Below, piece by piece: positions 1 through 13,700 of a DNA stretch of 64,000 nucleotides (the first letter of the stretch is position 1; every line of letters begins with the position of its first letter). The stretch is from the NCBI GenBank assembly GCA_963576565.1, contig OY755042.1:97954185-98018184 (forward strand). Direction: 5' to 3'. A model generated the notes under the pieces. It saw only the letters and a program-made list of their open reading frames with translations. It ran no database searches and had not been told where the DNA came from. The DNA is from Aspidapion aeneum (taxonomy: Eukaryota; Arthropoda; Insecta; Coleoptera; Brentidae). A program made the position numbers and the translations under genes.

Positions 1-362
1 ACGCCCATTTTTCGGATGTTTAGGATTAGTCTCAAATTATTTTCTCTTTGAACTAAGTTTTATTTTAATTATACGACAATGGTTTATTCCCTTCACGAAC
101 AAATTGGGATTTTACCAAGGTTATGGTCAAATTTGAAGGCAAGAAGGGGGAGTGATTTTATAATTTACGTAGTGCTTATATAACGATAATAATAAAGTTG
201 TGCAGGTCTAAGTAAAATTATGCGGTTAGTTCAGATTGCTCATTTAATAAATTCTAATACAAATAACTCGAAAACTAGTCGTTCGATATTAAAAAATAAA
301 ATAAGTCCTGAATAGCGAATTGAAAGACCTTTCCAACACCCACTTTCCCTGTTCAAAAGCAA

Positions 363-1286
363 CCCACATAGCACAATCACATGGTTAACACGTAAAAAAG
401 GCGTGAGAAAAAAAAAACGTTGACGTTTTAAAAAATAACGTTGCTAAAAACTGCGTTGTAATAACGCCATTATAAAATTAAAACAGTAATGTTTTTTTCT
501 ACGTTAGTTTCAAGTGATTTTTACGTTAAAATCACATTAGATTCACGCATTTTCTACACGAATTTTAAAACGCGACTTGCATGGCTTTTCTACTGAATAT
601 TTTTGAGATTTTACTAGCAGTAGCGCCACCTATTATCGGGATTTTTCACTTTGACGAAATTTATCAGGCAGTGCTTTGGCCTCTAAACTCCAAAAACCTT
701 TTAAGGAACTGATCCCTGATCCTTCACGATCACGACGCATCTGTTATTAACCTGATAAAGACACATTAATATTCTGTGAAAGTGTTTACTGTTAAAAAAT
801 CTTGTTTAGCTTTTAAAAAAAACATAATGTATATAGATAGATATATAGATATTTTGTCTTGCCTTGAGCGCCATCTTTAAAATTGTTGTAGTCTTAAACT
901 AGTGAACTTTTATAACTTCCTTTCGCGTCTCTTTTAAGCTAAAAAAAGTCATTCAAACAACGTGACCAAAAAAGACGCAGAAAGTTAGTAGGTTTGAGAA
1001 GTCCTAATCTAGTGGCGTTTTAGAACATGTTGTGGAGGACTTTTCAAGTATGAATTTGGTACATGAAAATAACGAGGGTAAAAAACACGTTATAATACAG
1101 CACTAGAAACTTCAGCAAAAAGTACATTTTTATAGCTTGATTTCTCCTTGTTTTTAAGTTATCTTTAAGCATGTAGATTTAACAAAATAAATATTACATG
1201 GTATGAGGTTGTTTTCAAGTAAAAAAACACTTTGTTATTTTTGTTCACGTTAATTTAACGTATATGTGATTTTTGTGCTATGTGGG
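363..1286. mobile_element. Non-autonomous element with CCCACATAGCACA terminal inverted repeats
   Basis: CCCACATAGCACA at 363 is matched by its exact reverse complement ending at 1286, and the similarity continues inward with gaps (CACAT...GTTAA...ACGT on both sides). No coding capacity is seen. No clear target duplication is visible, so the superfamily is not assigned. The rest of 1-1505 is AT-rich intron with nothing else I recognise. Confidence 0.6.
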
Positions 1287-1505
1287 AAGGGGTGAGACGC
1301 GCCCCCGCTAGGGGTTCATAGATAGAGATGTCGCACAATCACGAAAAAGTGTCCGCCTCGTAAACAATGTCGATGTCTCTCGTCATTTTTTAAAATTTTC
1401 AGAAGTTGTCGAGAAATCCCGGGTGGAACTTTTTAAATATGACACCCTGTATATTTACACAAATACGTAGCACAACTTAAACTACCCATTATTTAATTAT
1501 TTTAG

Positions 1506-1733
1506 GCCAGGGGCACAATAAAGAAAAAAGAACAAAAAAAGACACTTACTCATCACCTGTATTTCTGCATGCGCGATTTCGGCCACCACATAGGCGAGGA
1601 TACGGAAATCTACTTTTCCCTGTACGATGCGGGAAAACAGAAGTACATTACCGAACGGTTTCTAGTCAGGATATCCAAAGAAGGATTCTCAAATTATATT
1701 GAGAAATTGCATAGCAATTGTACAGTATTTACG
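1506..1733 (+). CDS. spg: spg exon 1 of window (DOCK N-terminal region)
   Basis: 76 codons, phase 0 at both ends, acceptor TTTTAG before GCC and donor GTAAGC. The peptide starts with a basic stretch ([10 protein letters not shown]) and continues with [16 protein letters not shown] and [15 protein letters not shown], typical of the segment after the SH3 domain in DOCK3/4 proteins. An in-frame ATG at 1569 is internal and is not the start. Earlier exons must lie upstream. Confidence 0.9.
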
Positions 1734-4700
1734 GTAAGCTGGAATAATTTTTTTTTAATTTTTTTTATTTGTCAAACACACTGTGTTTTTTGTATTACAA
1801 TCTAGTCAGTAAGACTAATTAGCGATTTTGTTTTAACTTAATTTACTAGAAAAGTCAGATTTAAACTTAGGGTTCACTCAACAGTTCTCCCCGCTTTGTT
1901 TAGTCTGTAACTCACAATTGTGTTGTGTTTATAGCATTATTTTGTTTTATGTAATTCACTTAGTCTACTAACTCAAACGGCTTCACTCTTTTTAGTCTTC
2001 AAACTAGCATAGTATTGTCTAGAAGCTGAATTGCTTCCACATTCACATGCCGATGGAGTCTATCTTCATGGCTTTTTGCGTACTTTTTTATAGTCTCTGC
2101 TACAGTTTCGATTTTTAGATCTCGTTGAAGGTCACTATTTCGAACGTACCAAGGTGCATTCACAATGTTTTTTAATACTTTATTTTGAAATCTCTGTAAA
2201 ACTAGAATTTTAGTCTCTTTAGCACAACCCCATAGTTGAATACCATATATCCATACTGGTTTCAGTATTTGTCTATAAAGCAGTAACTTATTATGAATTG
2301 TTAAATTGGACTTCCTCCCAATTAGCCAGTTCATTTTTCTATACCTTATCTCAGGTTCTTCTTTTTTTTCATAACATGTACTTTCCAGCGCAATTTGGCA
2401 TCAAGTGTTATACCGAGATATTTTGCCTGATTCGAATATGGTGCGGGAATGTTGTTAATTGTTATTTGTATGTGATTTATATTTTTGTTTTAAAATCAAC
2501 ATGAATTGATTTAGTTTCATTTAATTTTATTCGCCACTTTGTGGTCCAACTGTGAACTTCGGTGACTGCATCCTGAAGTTTTTCTATGCATTTTTCAATA
2601 GATTTTTCTACCGTCATTAAACCAGTATCATCGGCAAATGTTGCTAAGTGACAATTTTCGGGCTTTGGAATATCGCAAGTGAATAATAAGTATAGATAAG
2701 GGCCTAGTACGCTACCCTGGGGCACGCCTGCTTGAATTTCTCTTAAATTTGAGTATGAGTCTTCCTGTTTTAATCTAAAATGTCTATCAGATATCAGATA
2801 GTAGATTAGTGATTTAATGACTTTATTGTTTCTCGAACTATTCTCCACTAAAATTAATGCACTTTTGCATGCGCTCAAACCAGTTGTCAAAGCTGTAATT
2901 CCACTCGTTTGTTGTTACTGTCAAAATTGCATTCTTGAAGGCGTCGACTGCTTCCTCTGGCGACTGAAATCTTTGACCACGCAGTCCATTCTTGATTTTC
3001 GGAAAAGTATAGAAATCGTTGGGATTTAGGTCGGGACTGTATGGAGGATGGTCCAACAATTTGACGTTTTGTTGGGTTAAAAATTCAATGGTTTTTTGTG
3101 CTTTGTGCGAACTTGCATTGTCTTGGTGGAGTTACAGTAACAGTCCCACCAGGATGGCAGGGCAAACAAAGTGATATCAAAAGCCCTAATAAGAAAACAA
3201 GAGTTGGATGCAACTCTAGGAATGATATCCGACGTCATGCCCAACACGTTGTACAGCAGAAAGCTATACAACATTATCCTCCCGGAGAGGGAGGACTGGT
3301 TAAAGAACAGGACCAATTTTTCAAATAACGATAGCTTCTGGTATACCGACGGATCCAAAATGCCTTCGGGCGTTGGATCTGGAGTTGTTAGTATTCAAGA
3401 TTAAACATAGTCTCGGCCAATTAGCTACTATATTTCAGGCCGAACTCGTAGCCAATGGACCAACAGGACAATAAAAATCTTATCCGACAGTCAAGCAGCC
3501 TTAAGAGCGCTTGATTCCTATTATACTGTCTCATCGAGAACCGTGAGGAGCTCTAAAGATTCGCTGAATGCGCTTGGTAGCGCTAACAATATATCATTAG
3601 TATGGATACCAGGGCATTCTGGGCACGAGGGAAATGAGGCCGCAGACCTAGCAGCGAGGGAAGCAGCATCTGCCGAATTTTTCGGCCCCGAGCCAGCCCT
3701 GGGGATATTATACAATGCTGCTAAATCAACCATATTAAAATGGATGGAGAATAGCTTCCAACAATACTGGATAAATATGCCAGAACTGGCTCACTCTAAA
3801 GAGTTCATTAATGGACCTTGTAGAAACAGAGCCAGGAACATTATTGGACTTACCAGACAGGAGATACGTATAGTGACTGGTCTATATACGGGTCACTGTC
3901 GACTGAGAGTACCCATGCACAGAATGGGACAGAAGAGACCGAATGTAGACTGTATGGAGGATGATGAAACAGTCAGACATGTACTGTGCGAATGTCCGGC
4001 TATTGCACGTTTACGTCAGAATACTTTCGGTAAACCTCAGATCGACTCAGAAGATCTGAACAATGTCTCACCCAAACTGATAGCCGGCCTTTTTGGAGGA
4101 TTAGGCATACAGTGGTGAGAACCACTCAAAAGTGAGCCACAATAGACCCACTTACATATGAATCACCATCAACAGTCCTTTGATCTTCCAGATGAATTTT
4201 GCTACATGGTCTAATTTTGAGACAACTATCGCGACTATCTTTTTGGATGCACTTCAAGAATGGATGACTTTTGTGGGCTTTTCTTCAACTTGGTACACCC
4301 AAACATACTACTAACGTTTATTTTCGGGTTCATATAGGTAAATCCACGATTCGCCACCACTGACAATGCTGTAGACGTTTTTCAAGTTTCCTGCTTCAAA
4401 GCGGTCTAGAGTTTTCTGACATCAATTGACCTTAGCTTCTTTCTGTTCTTTGGTTAACAAATGCGGGAAACAAATTTCCTTACCCCTAGTTCTTCATGCA
4501 AATTTTTTTTGAAATGAGGTCTTTAAAATCCCCAATGAAGCCTGAATCTCGCGATATGTCACATGTCGATCTTTCATGATGAGCATGCGCACAGCATCGG
4601 TGTTTTCCTGGTTGACAGCTGTTTTTGGTGCACCTGGCCTTGGATCGTCGCTAAGACTAATCCGTCCACGCTTGAATTCTCTATACCAACGAGAAATTGT

Positions 4701-7700
4701 CTACTGATGGGGTGCTTCATTACCGAAAATGTTTTCGAAAATTTAATTTTTCGACTGATTTGTTAACTTTTAGCAATTCACTGTAGCTATAAAACTATAT
4801 GTATATCACTGACGTTTTAAATTTAGGTTCTGTAAAGATTGCGGTTAAGTTTTAGTGTCGCTCTCTATGTTCCTATATGCAAAATATAAAAGACTAATAG
4901 GATAAATAAAAAAAAATGTAAATAAAAAAACACCCAACTGCTAAATTTACTTGTAACTACTAGTCGCAGTTGAGTACAAAATTGATACCTATTCTGCCGT
5001 CCTTAGTAAGACCCACCTATCTACGTTTTCACTTATTTCGAGAAAAGCGAGTTTAAAGTTTAAATGCTTGCCAAGAGTACATAGTAATATATTTTTTTTT
5101 GTTTTTTAAAATAAAATACTTTCAAACAAAAATTTGGGTATTTTTTTTTTAAACAGATGAAAGTAACCTAGTTTAAGCCATTTTCGATCCTAACTTATGT
5201 TTGATTTTTTTGCAGATGGTGGGTCTTACTAAGGACGGCAGTATAATGTACGACATGCTTCAACTTTTAGTTTTGATGCATAAAGCGCACTTACGAATTA
5301 TACAGTTTTGTATTTTCATGAATCAGGCTATTGGCTAATTATGTACCCAACTGCGACTAGTAGTTACAAGTAAATTTAGCAGTTGGGTGTTTTTTTTATT
5401 TAAAATTTTAGGTTTAATTCTTATTCAGGCCTTTAAAAAGCACTATGCATTTACAATTCATTTAGCTTTACCCAAAAAGTACGTGTAGATTTTCTACGGA
5501 CGCGAACAGTGTTACCTTCCATTGAGTGAAGGTGGGCGAGGAGAGAGGGAGGAGGAAACTAGTAAAATGGTGTCGAAAAAAATCTTAAAGCGTGTGCCGA
5601 AAGAATTTTTAAAATCGCTCTAAATTTGTGAAAGGTATAGCTACAACTATTACTAATAAGGAAGCTGGGGAGAAGAGAGGGAGAGGAAGGGGGAAACTAG
5701 TAAAATGATTTTGGAAAAAAGCCTTAAAGCGTGTGTAGAAATTTTTTTTGGAATCGATCTATATTTGTGAATGGTATAGCTACAACTATTACTAATAAGA
5801 GGGTTGGGAGGGGGAAACTAGTACTTTTGAAATCGCTTTATATTTGTGAAAGTTATAGCTATAACAATTACTAATAAGGAGGGTGGGGAGGTGGAGGAGG
5901 GGGGGGGGATAGTTAAATGGTGTTGGAAAAAAAATCTGAAGGCGTATGCAGAAAGAATTTTTGAAATCGCTCTATATTTGATAGCGCTTATGGTTTTTGA
6001 ATAGGATGGGGGGAATGACAGGAGGGGAGATGGGTGGGAGCAGGGAAGACTTCAAAGTAACTACAGCAAATTAGAGGACATTTGCAATGGGTAATCAAAG
6101 GAATTTCAATAAAATCGCCTAAAATTTAGATAATTTGTATGCCTTAAAGCCTACATCATGTGACAAAATGTTGATTCCTGTTTAAAAAAATATAGCCTAT
6201 AGCACCCTCGGGATCAGTAACAATTTAACGACACCTTTTTTGTTAAAATCGGTTCAGCCGTTTAGCCTCTAGCGTGACACAAACATACTTACATACATAC
6301 AACAATCGAAAAACATTACCCTTCCTTTCGCCGTGCTGCAGTTGGGTAAAAAGCATTTTTTTTTTATACTGGGACTTTCCATCCAATCAGGATCAATCGC
6401 CCAGTTTCGCAAAGTTGTGAGCAGAGTTAAAGCATTTTTAAACAAACACAAACAACCAAGTACCCAGCCAGGAATCGTGGGAAACAAACATTGCTACCAC
6501 TACACCACGATAGATAAAGCATATTTATGCGTTTATTTGCCAGTATCAGTATCGAACTGCCCATTTGCAGAATCGTATGGAGAGCTGTGGCACCCGAAGG
6601 GTATTGCTGCCCCAAACACATCCAAACCAATTTTTGTGGTCTTTGGTTTTGAAGGTCAAGTTCTACCGTCCAAAACGACATTCTTGTAACTGATGCATTT
6701 TACGCAAAACTGAGATATATTTAAAAAATTTCATATTTTAACTTGGTTTTTTTTTTAAAGTTTTAACCAAAAAAGTTCAAGACGGCTACATATTTAATTA
6801 TCACGCTGTATAATATGTCTTTAAATCGAATTTTTATATATTTTTAGGATCTGGGAAACTCAGACCTGAACAAAGACGTATACATTGTGGCACATGTGAT
6901 GCGAATAGGAAAAATGCTTTATTCAGACAGCTCCAAGAAGACTGAAAAATCGGCCACACCGCCTCAACTTTTTAGACGGCCCCACGGAATAGCTGTGCAA
7001 AATTTGGGAGACTTCCTCACCTCTAAAGAGGGGGACGGCGAGGAGAAGGAAATTAGTATGAAGGTTTGTGTCGAACTACCACTTCTGTTTATAGGGTGAT
7101 CCAAACTACACACTTCTAAGGCATTAAAAGTGGAATTTAATAAATTAAATATTTATAATAGTTCAGGGCGTCCTCGACACTCACAGGGTTTTACAGAGTT
7201 TTAATTTTGGAATTACATAACCCATATTATTAAAGCTCAATACCTAAATCCTACAAAAGAACCCAATTTTGATCACCCTATAATACCCAAATGTTTAAAA
7301 GAGACTTTCGTCACTCGCTGTAGAATAGTTTGGTATTTGTTTCACTGTCTTTTTACAGATGGCGCTACGTAGTGTATCGCCTCGCTATCACCCAACAAAT
7401 AAGAAAAGCTATACGTGAAAATTGATTTTATTCTTGATCAGCGTTGCCAGGTCTACTAATTTTTCAGTAGATCTACTGCTTTTCGGACTTTGTCTACTGA
7501 ATACTGTTTTTACGGCGGAATCTACTGCTTTTTTCGGTTTTCAAGAAATATGAGCAGTAGATCTACTGTTTTTGTTTTTTAAGAAAATTTTTAGCGGTCC
7601 TAGTTAGTTACCTATTCAAAATATTTATAATTTTTGCCTGTGAAAAAAAAACGCCCACTTCCGTATGTATTTTATGTCTATAGTCGATTTTGAATTTCGT

Positions 7701-10700
7701 GCTTCTTCGTGGAATGTATTAGCAATTTCGGCTTCACTAGAGTAGAGCGGTAACGTCACGAATCTCTCTCCGAGCACCCCGGGATTGATTTGAGATCGAG
7801 CGGGATTGCTCGCCTACGGAGCAAGGGCAAACACGACCTTTTAAACACTTGCTCGAAATTTTATGGGTTGATCTTAACAAATAAAAAATATTGTTGTTTT
7901 ATAATTTTTTTTGGTGTAATGAATATATGAATGTAAATTTTCTAGATGCAAAACACGGAAAACACTTGATAACAAAATTAGAAACAAATTAATCAGAACT
8001 AAAAAATGGGGTTGTGTTTTTTTTTATCTGAAACGTTGCTCCGTGATAACAGATGGAGCAATTTAGAGCAGCCGGTCGGCAATTTGCAGGTAATAGTCGA
8101 GCACGCAAATATTTTGTAGATTACTGCTTGTTGTTAGGTCGAACGCCTACATCTGTTTCAGAGCAATTTTCGAGCACTCGAGGGCAGTTTTCGATCAAAA
8201 GCCGGAATCGCTATAAGTGGGCGCCGGGGATCTCCTCGTGTGTCGTCACGCTGCGTTCGAGAATTGGTTGAATCAACCCTTTTTTTCTTTGTTTATCACT
8301 AAAAAAAATATGAAACGCTTTTTTCAACTGCAAAAAAAATTACTGCTTTTTTTATTTATGACCTACTGATTTCTTAAAACTCGACCTGGCAACGCTGTGC
8401 TTGATTAAAATGATGCTCTGGGTGTTCCACCCCGTTAATTTTATTTTTCCATTAGTTTAGTTTTGCTCGAGCAGAAAGCAAAAACTTTCAAAAAACTCAA
8501 GCAAATCAAAAATTGCAACCAATTTATAATCTATGGTATTTTTGACTTTTTGTGTAAAGGTTCCCAATGTAACAAATATTTAGTATGTTGATTTGTAATA
8601 TGACTGCGAGATGATATGTTAAGTAGCGCCATCTATACACGGGCAGTCAAACATTGTGAAATCCAACAATACAGCCCATCAAACAACGATACAACTATCA
8701 AAAATTATTGTTTAAAATTCATTTTCTCTGAAGCCCATGGGTACAGGGTGTTTCAAAATTCAATATCAAATATGCAACACAAAACACAACATGATGTCTC
8801 AAATTTACAAGATTTAACACTCATAAATGAACTAAACCATTCATATTCAGAGGGATTAATAATTTTAATTTAACGCTTGAACAAAAAGCAAAAACATCCA
8901 TAATAGTTGGGAGGCTTGTCGTCAAAAATCGTGTCCCGTGGGATAGTGGTGGAAGATTTTTTAAAACTGTTTTAGATCGATTGGTAATAGATCACACAAT
9001 TGTAAGTTACGGAATTCGAGTTAGACGGCCTGTGTGTCGTGATTAATCAATGACTTTTTTTAATGTTTTTCACAAATTTTGGCTTATAATTTTCGGTAAA
9101 TTAGTTTCACAGAAAAACTGTGAATACGTTTTTTGTTTGCAAGAGAACACCCATTAATATAGTGAAAAAATTAGCTTGATATCTGAAAAACTAACAAAGA
9201 TATTATTTTTTTTTAAAATACCAAAAAATAGTAACATTTTTTTACCTGAAAAAAAAATTAAAGAAGGAAGTTTAAGACTATCTTAAATCAATTGGATATG
9301 GATCATTCAATTTTAAGTCGCCGGGTGTTTGCCTCAAATTTGAGCAAGAGCTCCTGTGTGACGTCATAAATCCAAGACTGCAATTTTTTCCATGTTTTTT
9401 TCACAAACTTTTGCTTTTAACTTTTACCGAATCAACTTAAGAGAAAAATTGTATTGGTTATTTGTTCGCAAAAGAACGGCAATTTAACTGTTATTCTAAC
9501 AAGCTTTATATCTCTAGAACTAAAAAAGATTGTAATTTTTTTAAATATTAAATTAAAATTATACAATTATAAAAAAATACAGGGTGTCTCTAAAAGGTCT
9601 GTACAAAATCTTAGCACATATTCCTGAGGTCCAAATAATTCGATTTAAAGTAACTTACCTTAGTCCGAAATCACTCGGTTTCAGAGATACAGGGTGGTGA
9701 ATTTAAAAATTAAAAATCGATTTTCTTAAAATCTAGGAACTATTCTTACTTTAAAAATTGGTACGGGGGGTTTTTTGGGCTGCTAAACCTAAATATGGAC
9801 ACTTTTTTACTGTGGCCGTTAGAGGGCGCTTCACAATGCTCATTTTATGGTTTAAAATGACCATAACTTTTTTCTCAGTGTATTTTTCAACTTTTTTTGT
9901 TAATAAAATAATTTCCTGAACTTTTTTAAGCAAAAAACGTACTTCTGATAAAATCTGCTAGGGTGAGCCGTTTTCGAGATATTTCCGTTTTTAGTGTTCG
10001 ATGCCGCAACGGAATATTGAAATTATTTTGGATCAATAGATTTTGCTGCTACCTTTAAGGATTAAATTTAGTCAGTAAATGAGTTATTAATTTTTTTTTG
10101 TCGTTTAATCATAAGAAACTTTTAGACTACCCTTGATCGATTGGTGATGGATCACTAAATGTTAAGTCGCTGGGTGTTTGCCTCCAATTGGAGTAAAAGG
10201 GCCTGCGTGACATCATAAATCCAAGATGGCGGTGTTTTTCATATTTTTTCACAAATTTTGGCATATACCTTTCGCTAAATTAGTTTTCCAGAAAAACTGT
10301 AAATACATTTTTTGTTTGTATGAGAGTGTTAACTTAGTAAATAATTTAGCTTCACATATAAATCTAATTTCTTCAATATTTTCATCGCTGTTCTCTTGCG
10401 CAAACAAAAACCTTATTTACAGTATTTCTGTAAAACTGATTTTTCAAAAATTATTAGGCAAAGTTTGCAAAAAAAAAATGAAAATGCCGCCATTTTGGAT
10501 TTATGACGTCATATAGGCCCTCCTACTCAAATTTGAGGAAAACACCTGGCGACTCAACATTGATTAGTCCATTACCAATCGATCGAGGGTACTTTTTGCA
10601 CATTCTTAAGTTTTTAATTTTTTTTAATATTTAAAAAAATAACAATATCTTTTATATTTCTTGAGATATAAAGCTTACTAAAACGATAATTGAATTGTTG

Positions 10701-13700
10701 TTCTATTGCAAACAAATCACAACCCATAGAATGTTTCAAAGTTTAAAAATTCATATTCTAAAAGCTATATAGTTTATCAACAAAAGCACCGAGTTGCAGT
10801 ATGGTGGGGTCATAAAGATGCAAAAAAAACACACCCTAAATTAAAATTCTGAAAGACGTAATTTAGCGAATTTTAGGGTAGGGAATCCCATAAAACGAAA
10901 ATGGCTAAAATTTGAAAATTTATATTTCAAAAACTATATAGTTTATCAACAAAGGCACCGAGCTGTAGTCTGGTGGGGCCTTAGAGATGTGAAAAAACCA
11001 CACCCTGAGTTAAGATTCGGAAAAAACGTCATTTAGCGAATTTTAGGGTAGGGAATCCCATAAAACCAAAATGGCCAAAATTTGAAAATTCATATTTCAA
11101 AAACTATATAGTTTATCAACAAAAGCACCGAGCTGTAGTATGGTGGGGCCATAGAGATGTGAAAAACCACACCCTGAGTTAAGATTCGGAAAAACGTCAT
11201 TTAGCGAATTTTAGGGTAGGGAATCCGATAAGACCAAAATGGCCAAACTTTGAAAATTCATATTTCAAAAACTATATAGTTTACCAACAAGAGCACCCAG
11301 TTGCAGTATGGTGGGGTCATAGAGATGCGAAAAAACCACACCCTGAGTTAAGACTCGGAAAAACGTCATTTAGCGAATTTGAGTGTAGGGAATCCCATAA
11401 GACCAAAATGGCCAAGTTTGAAAATTCATATTTTAAAAACTATATAGTTTATCAATAAAAGCATTGAGTTGCAGTATGGTGGGGCCATAGAAATCCGAAA
11501 AAACCACACCTTAAGTTAAAATTCGGAAAAACGTAATTTAGCGAATTTGAGTGTAGGGAATACCATAAGACCAAAATGGCTAAACTTTGAAAATTCATAT
11601 TTCAAAAACTATATAGCTTATCAACAAAAGAACCTAGTTGTAGTATGGTGGGACCTTGGAGATGTGAAAAATCACACCCTGAGTTAAGACTCGGAAAAAC
11701 TTGAGTGTAGGGAATCCCATAAGATCAAAATGGCCAAACTTTGAAAATTCATATTTTACAACTATGTATATAGTTTATTAACAAAAGCATTAAGTTGCAG
11801 TATGGTAGGGCCATAGAAATCCGAAAAAACCACACCGTAAGTTAAACATCGGAAAAACGTAATCTAGCGAATTTTAGTGTAGGGTATCCCATAGTTTATC
11901 AACAAAAGCATTAAGTTGCAGTATGGTGGGGCCATAGAAATCCGAAAAAACTACATCTTGAGTTAAATTTCGGAAAAACGTCATTTAGCGAATTTTAGGG
12001 TAGGGAATCCTATAAAACCAAAATTATTAAGATCTGAAAATTCATATTTTAAAAACTATATAGTTTATCAACAGAAGCACCGAGATGCAGTATGGTGGGG
12101 CCATATAAATCCGAAAAAAAATCCCATAAGACCAAAATGGCCAAACTTTGAAAACTCATATTTGAAAAACTAAATCGTTTATCAACAAAAGCATCAAGTT
12201 GCCGTATGGTGGGGCCATAGAAATCCGAGAAAAAAATCCAATAAGACCAAAATGGCCAAACTTTGAAAATTCATATTTTAAGAACTATATAGTTTATCAA
12301 CAAAAGCACCGAGTTGCAGTATGGTGAGGCCATAGAGATGCGAAGAAACCACCCTGAGCTGAAACTCGGAAAAACGTAATTTAGCGAATTTTAGGGTAGG
12401 GACTCCCATAACCGAAAACTTCGTAAGGAATTTCGTTTCTAAGATATTGTGCAAATAGGCTAGGAAGGTATCAGATCCGTCATGGATTTATTTAGTTAAT
12501 TTTGTAAAATTAAATCTATAAAAAATTAAACAAATTACCCTTTAAAGGAATAATATTATTGCTTATTTACTTATATTTATTTTTTCAGGTCTACCAAGGT
12601 GAAGACAAAGATTTCTACCAACTACACGAATTTATTATTCGCCAATCTGGCAAATACAGCGCCCTCTCGGGTCCCATCAACTACGGAATCATGATTTCTC
12701 TAAAAATGTTGCATGGAGAACTAAAGTCTATAAGAGAAGAAAATCCGTTACTTTTCAAGAATGTTATGACCAGTAAATTAGGTAAGCAACCTTTAACCCT
12801 TTACAGTGGCGTATATATGGCGGGAGCCTGGGGGTCCCAGGCCCCCCAAACTAAGATTTGTTTTGATATTTTCCATATATTTCATGAATACAAACATAAA
12901 ATAGCATAAGATACGACCTCGTGGGGTCTCGCCCCTCCCCCTTCCCTAAACTGTTTCAGGCCCACCCCAAAACTTTTTTCTTTATACGCCACTGACCCTT
13001 TATAGGGCAGAAATCTTGCAGCTTCGTGAGCCATTTTTTTTAATGAAATTTGGATTAATGGGGTCCTCAAATACTGTAATCAGTCAAAATTACATTTGAC
13101 TGTATCCCAGTTCCCGAGATATAAGCCGGTACATATGTGTACCAGTTACTGTTGTCGCAAAAAGTAACATCAACTAGGCAATGGTACAAATATGTACCAC
13201 ATTTTTGTTGTAAATAAAACGAATTAGTCTATATGCACTTATATGTAGGGATATTAAATATTCGACATCTCGGGCATCTTTCAAATTAAAAAAGCGTTTT
13301 TTATCCATCTGAAACTAAAAAAATTAAATTATCCTTTGAATAACTATCAATACGCTCAGTGGTACATATATGTACCACATATTTTTGTTTAAAAAAGTAA
13401 TCACTTTGTAATAAATATATTAGATCCAATCAATAAGAAAATATGTTTAATTACATAATTTAAAATATTTGAATTTTTTGAATTTTGTATGTTCTAAAAC
13501 AACAATACAATCACCCTATTTTACTAGCATTCAAAACGGTTATTGGTGCATATATATACCACATATCTTTTTCTGAAAAATGTTATGCCAGCAATATAAC
13601 AAATACATGCCCCTACCCATCTCAAACCAGATGTTGTATCGAACATAAAAAACATAGTTTAGAAATATAATAATATAAAAGAATTGCTGCTTGTAAACCA

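Noticed and set aside
1569..1805. ATG at 1569 as the gene start
   Set aside because: The frame stays open upstream to an acceptor at 1505 with conserved residues before the ATG, so this is an internal methionine.
8053..8271. 72-codon frame inside the hAT-like MITE
   Set aside because: No transposase motif or zinc finger; the sequence is part of the non-coding interior.
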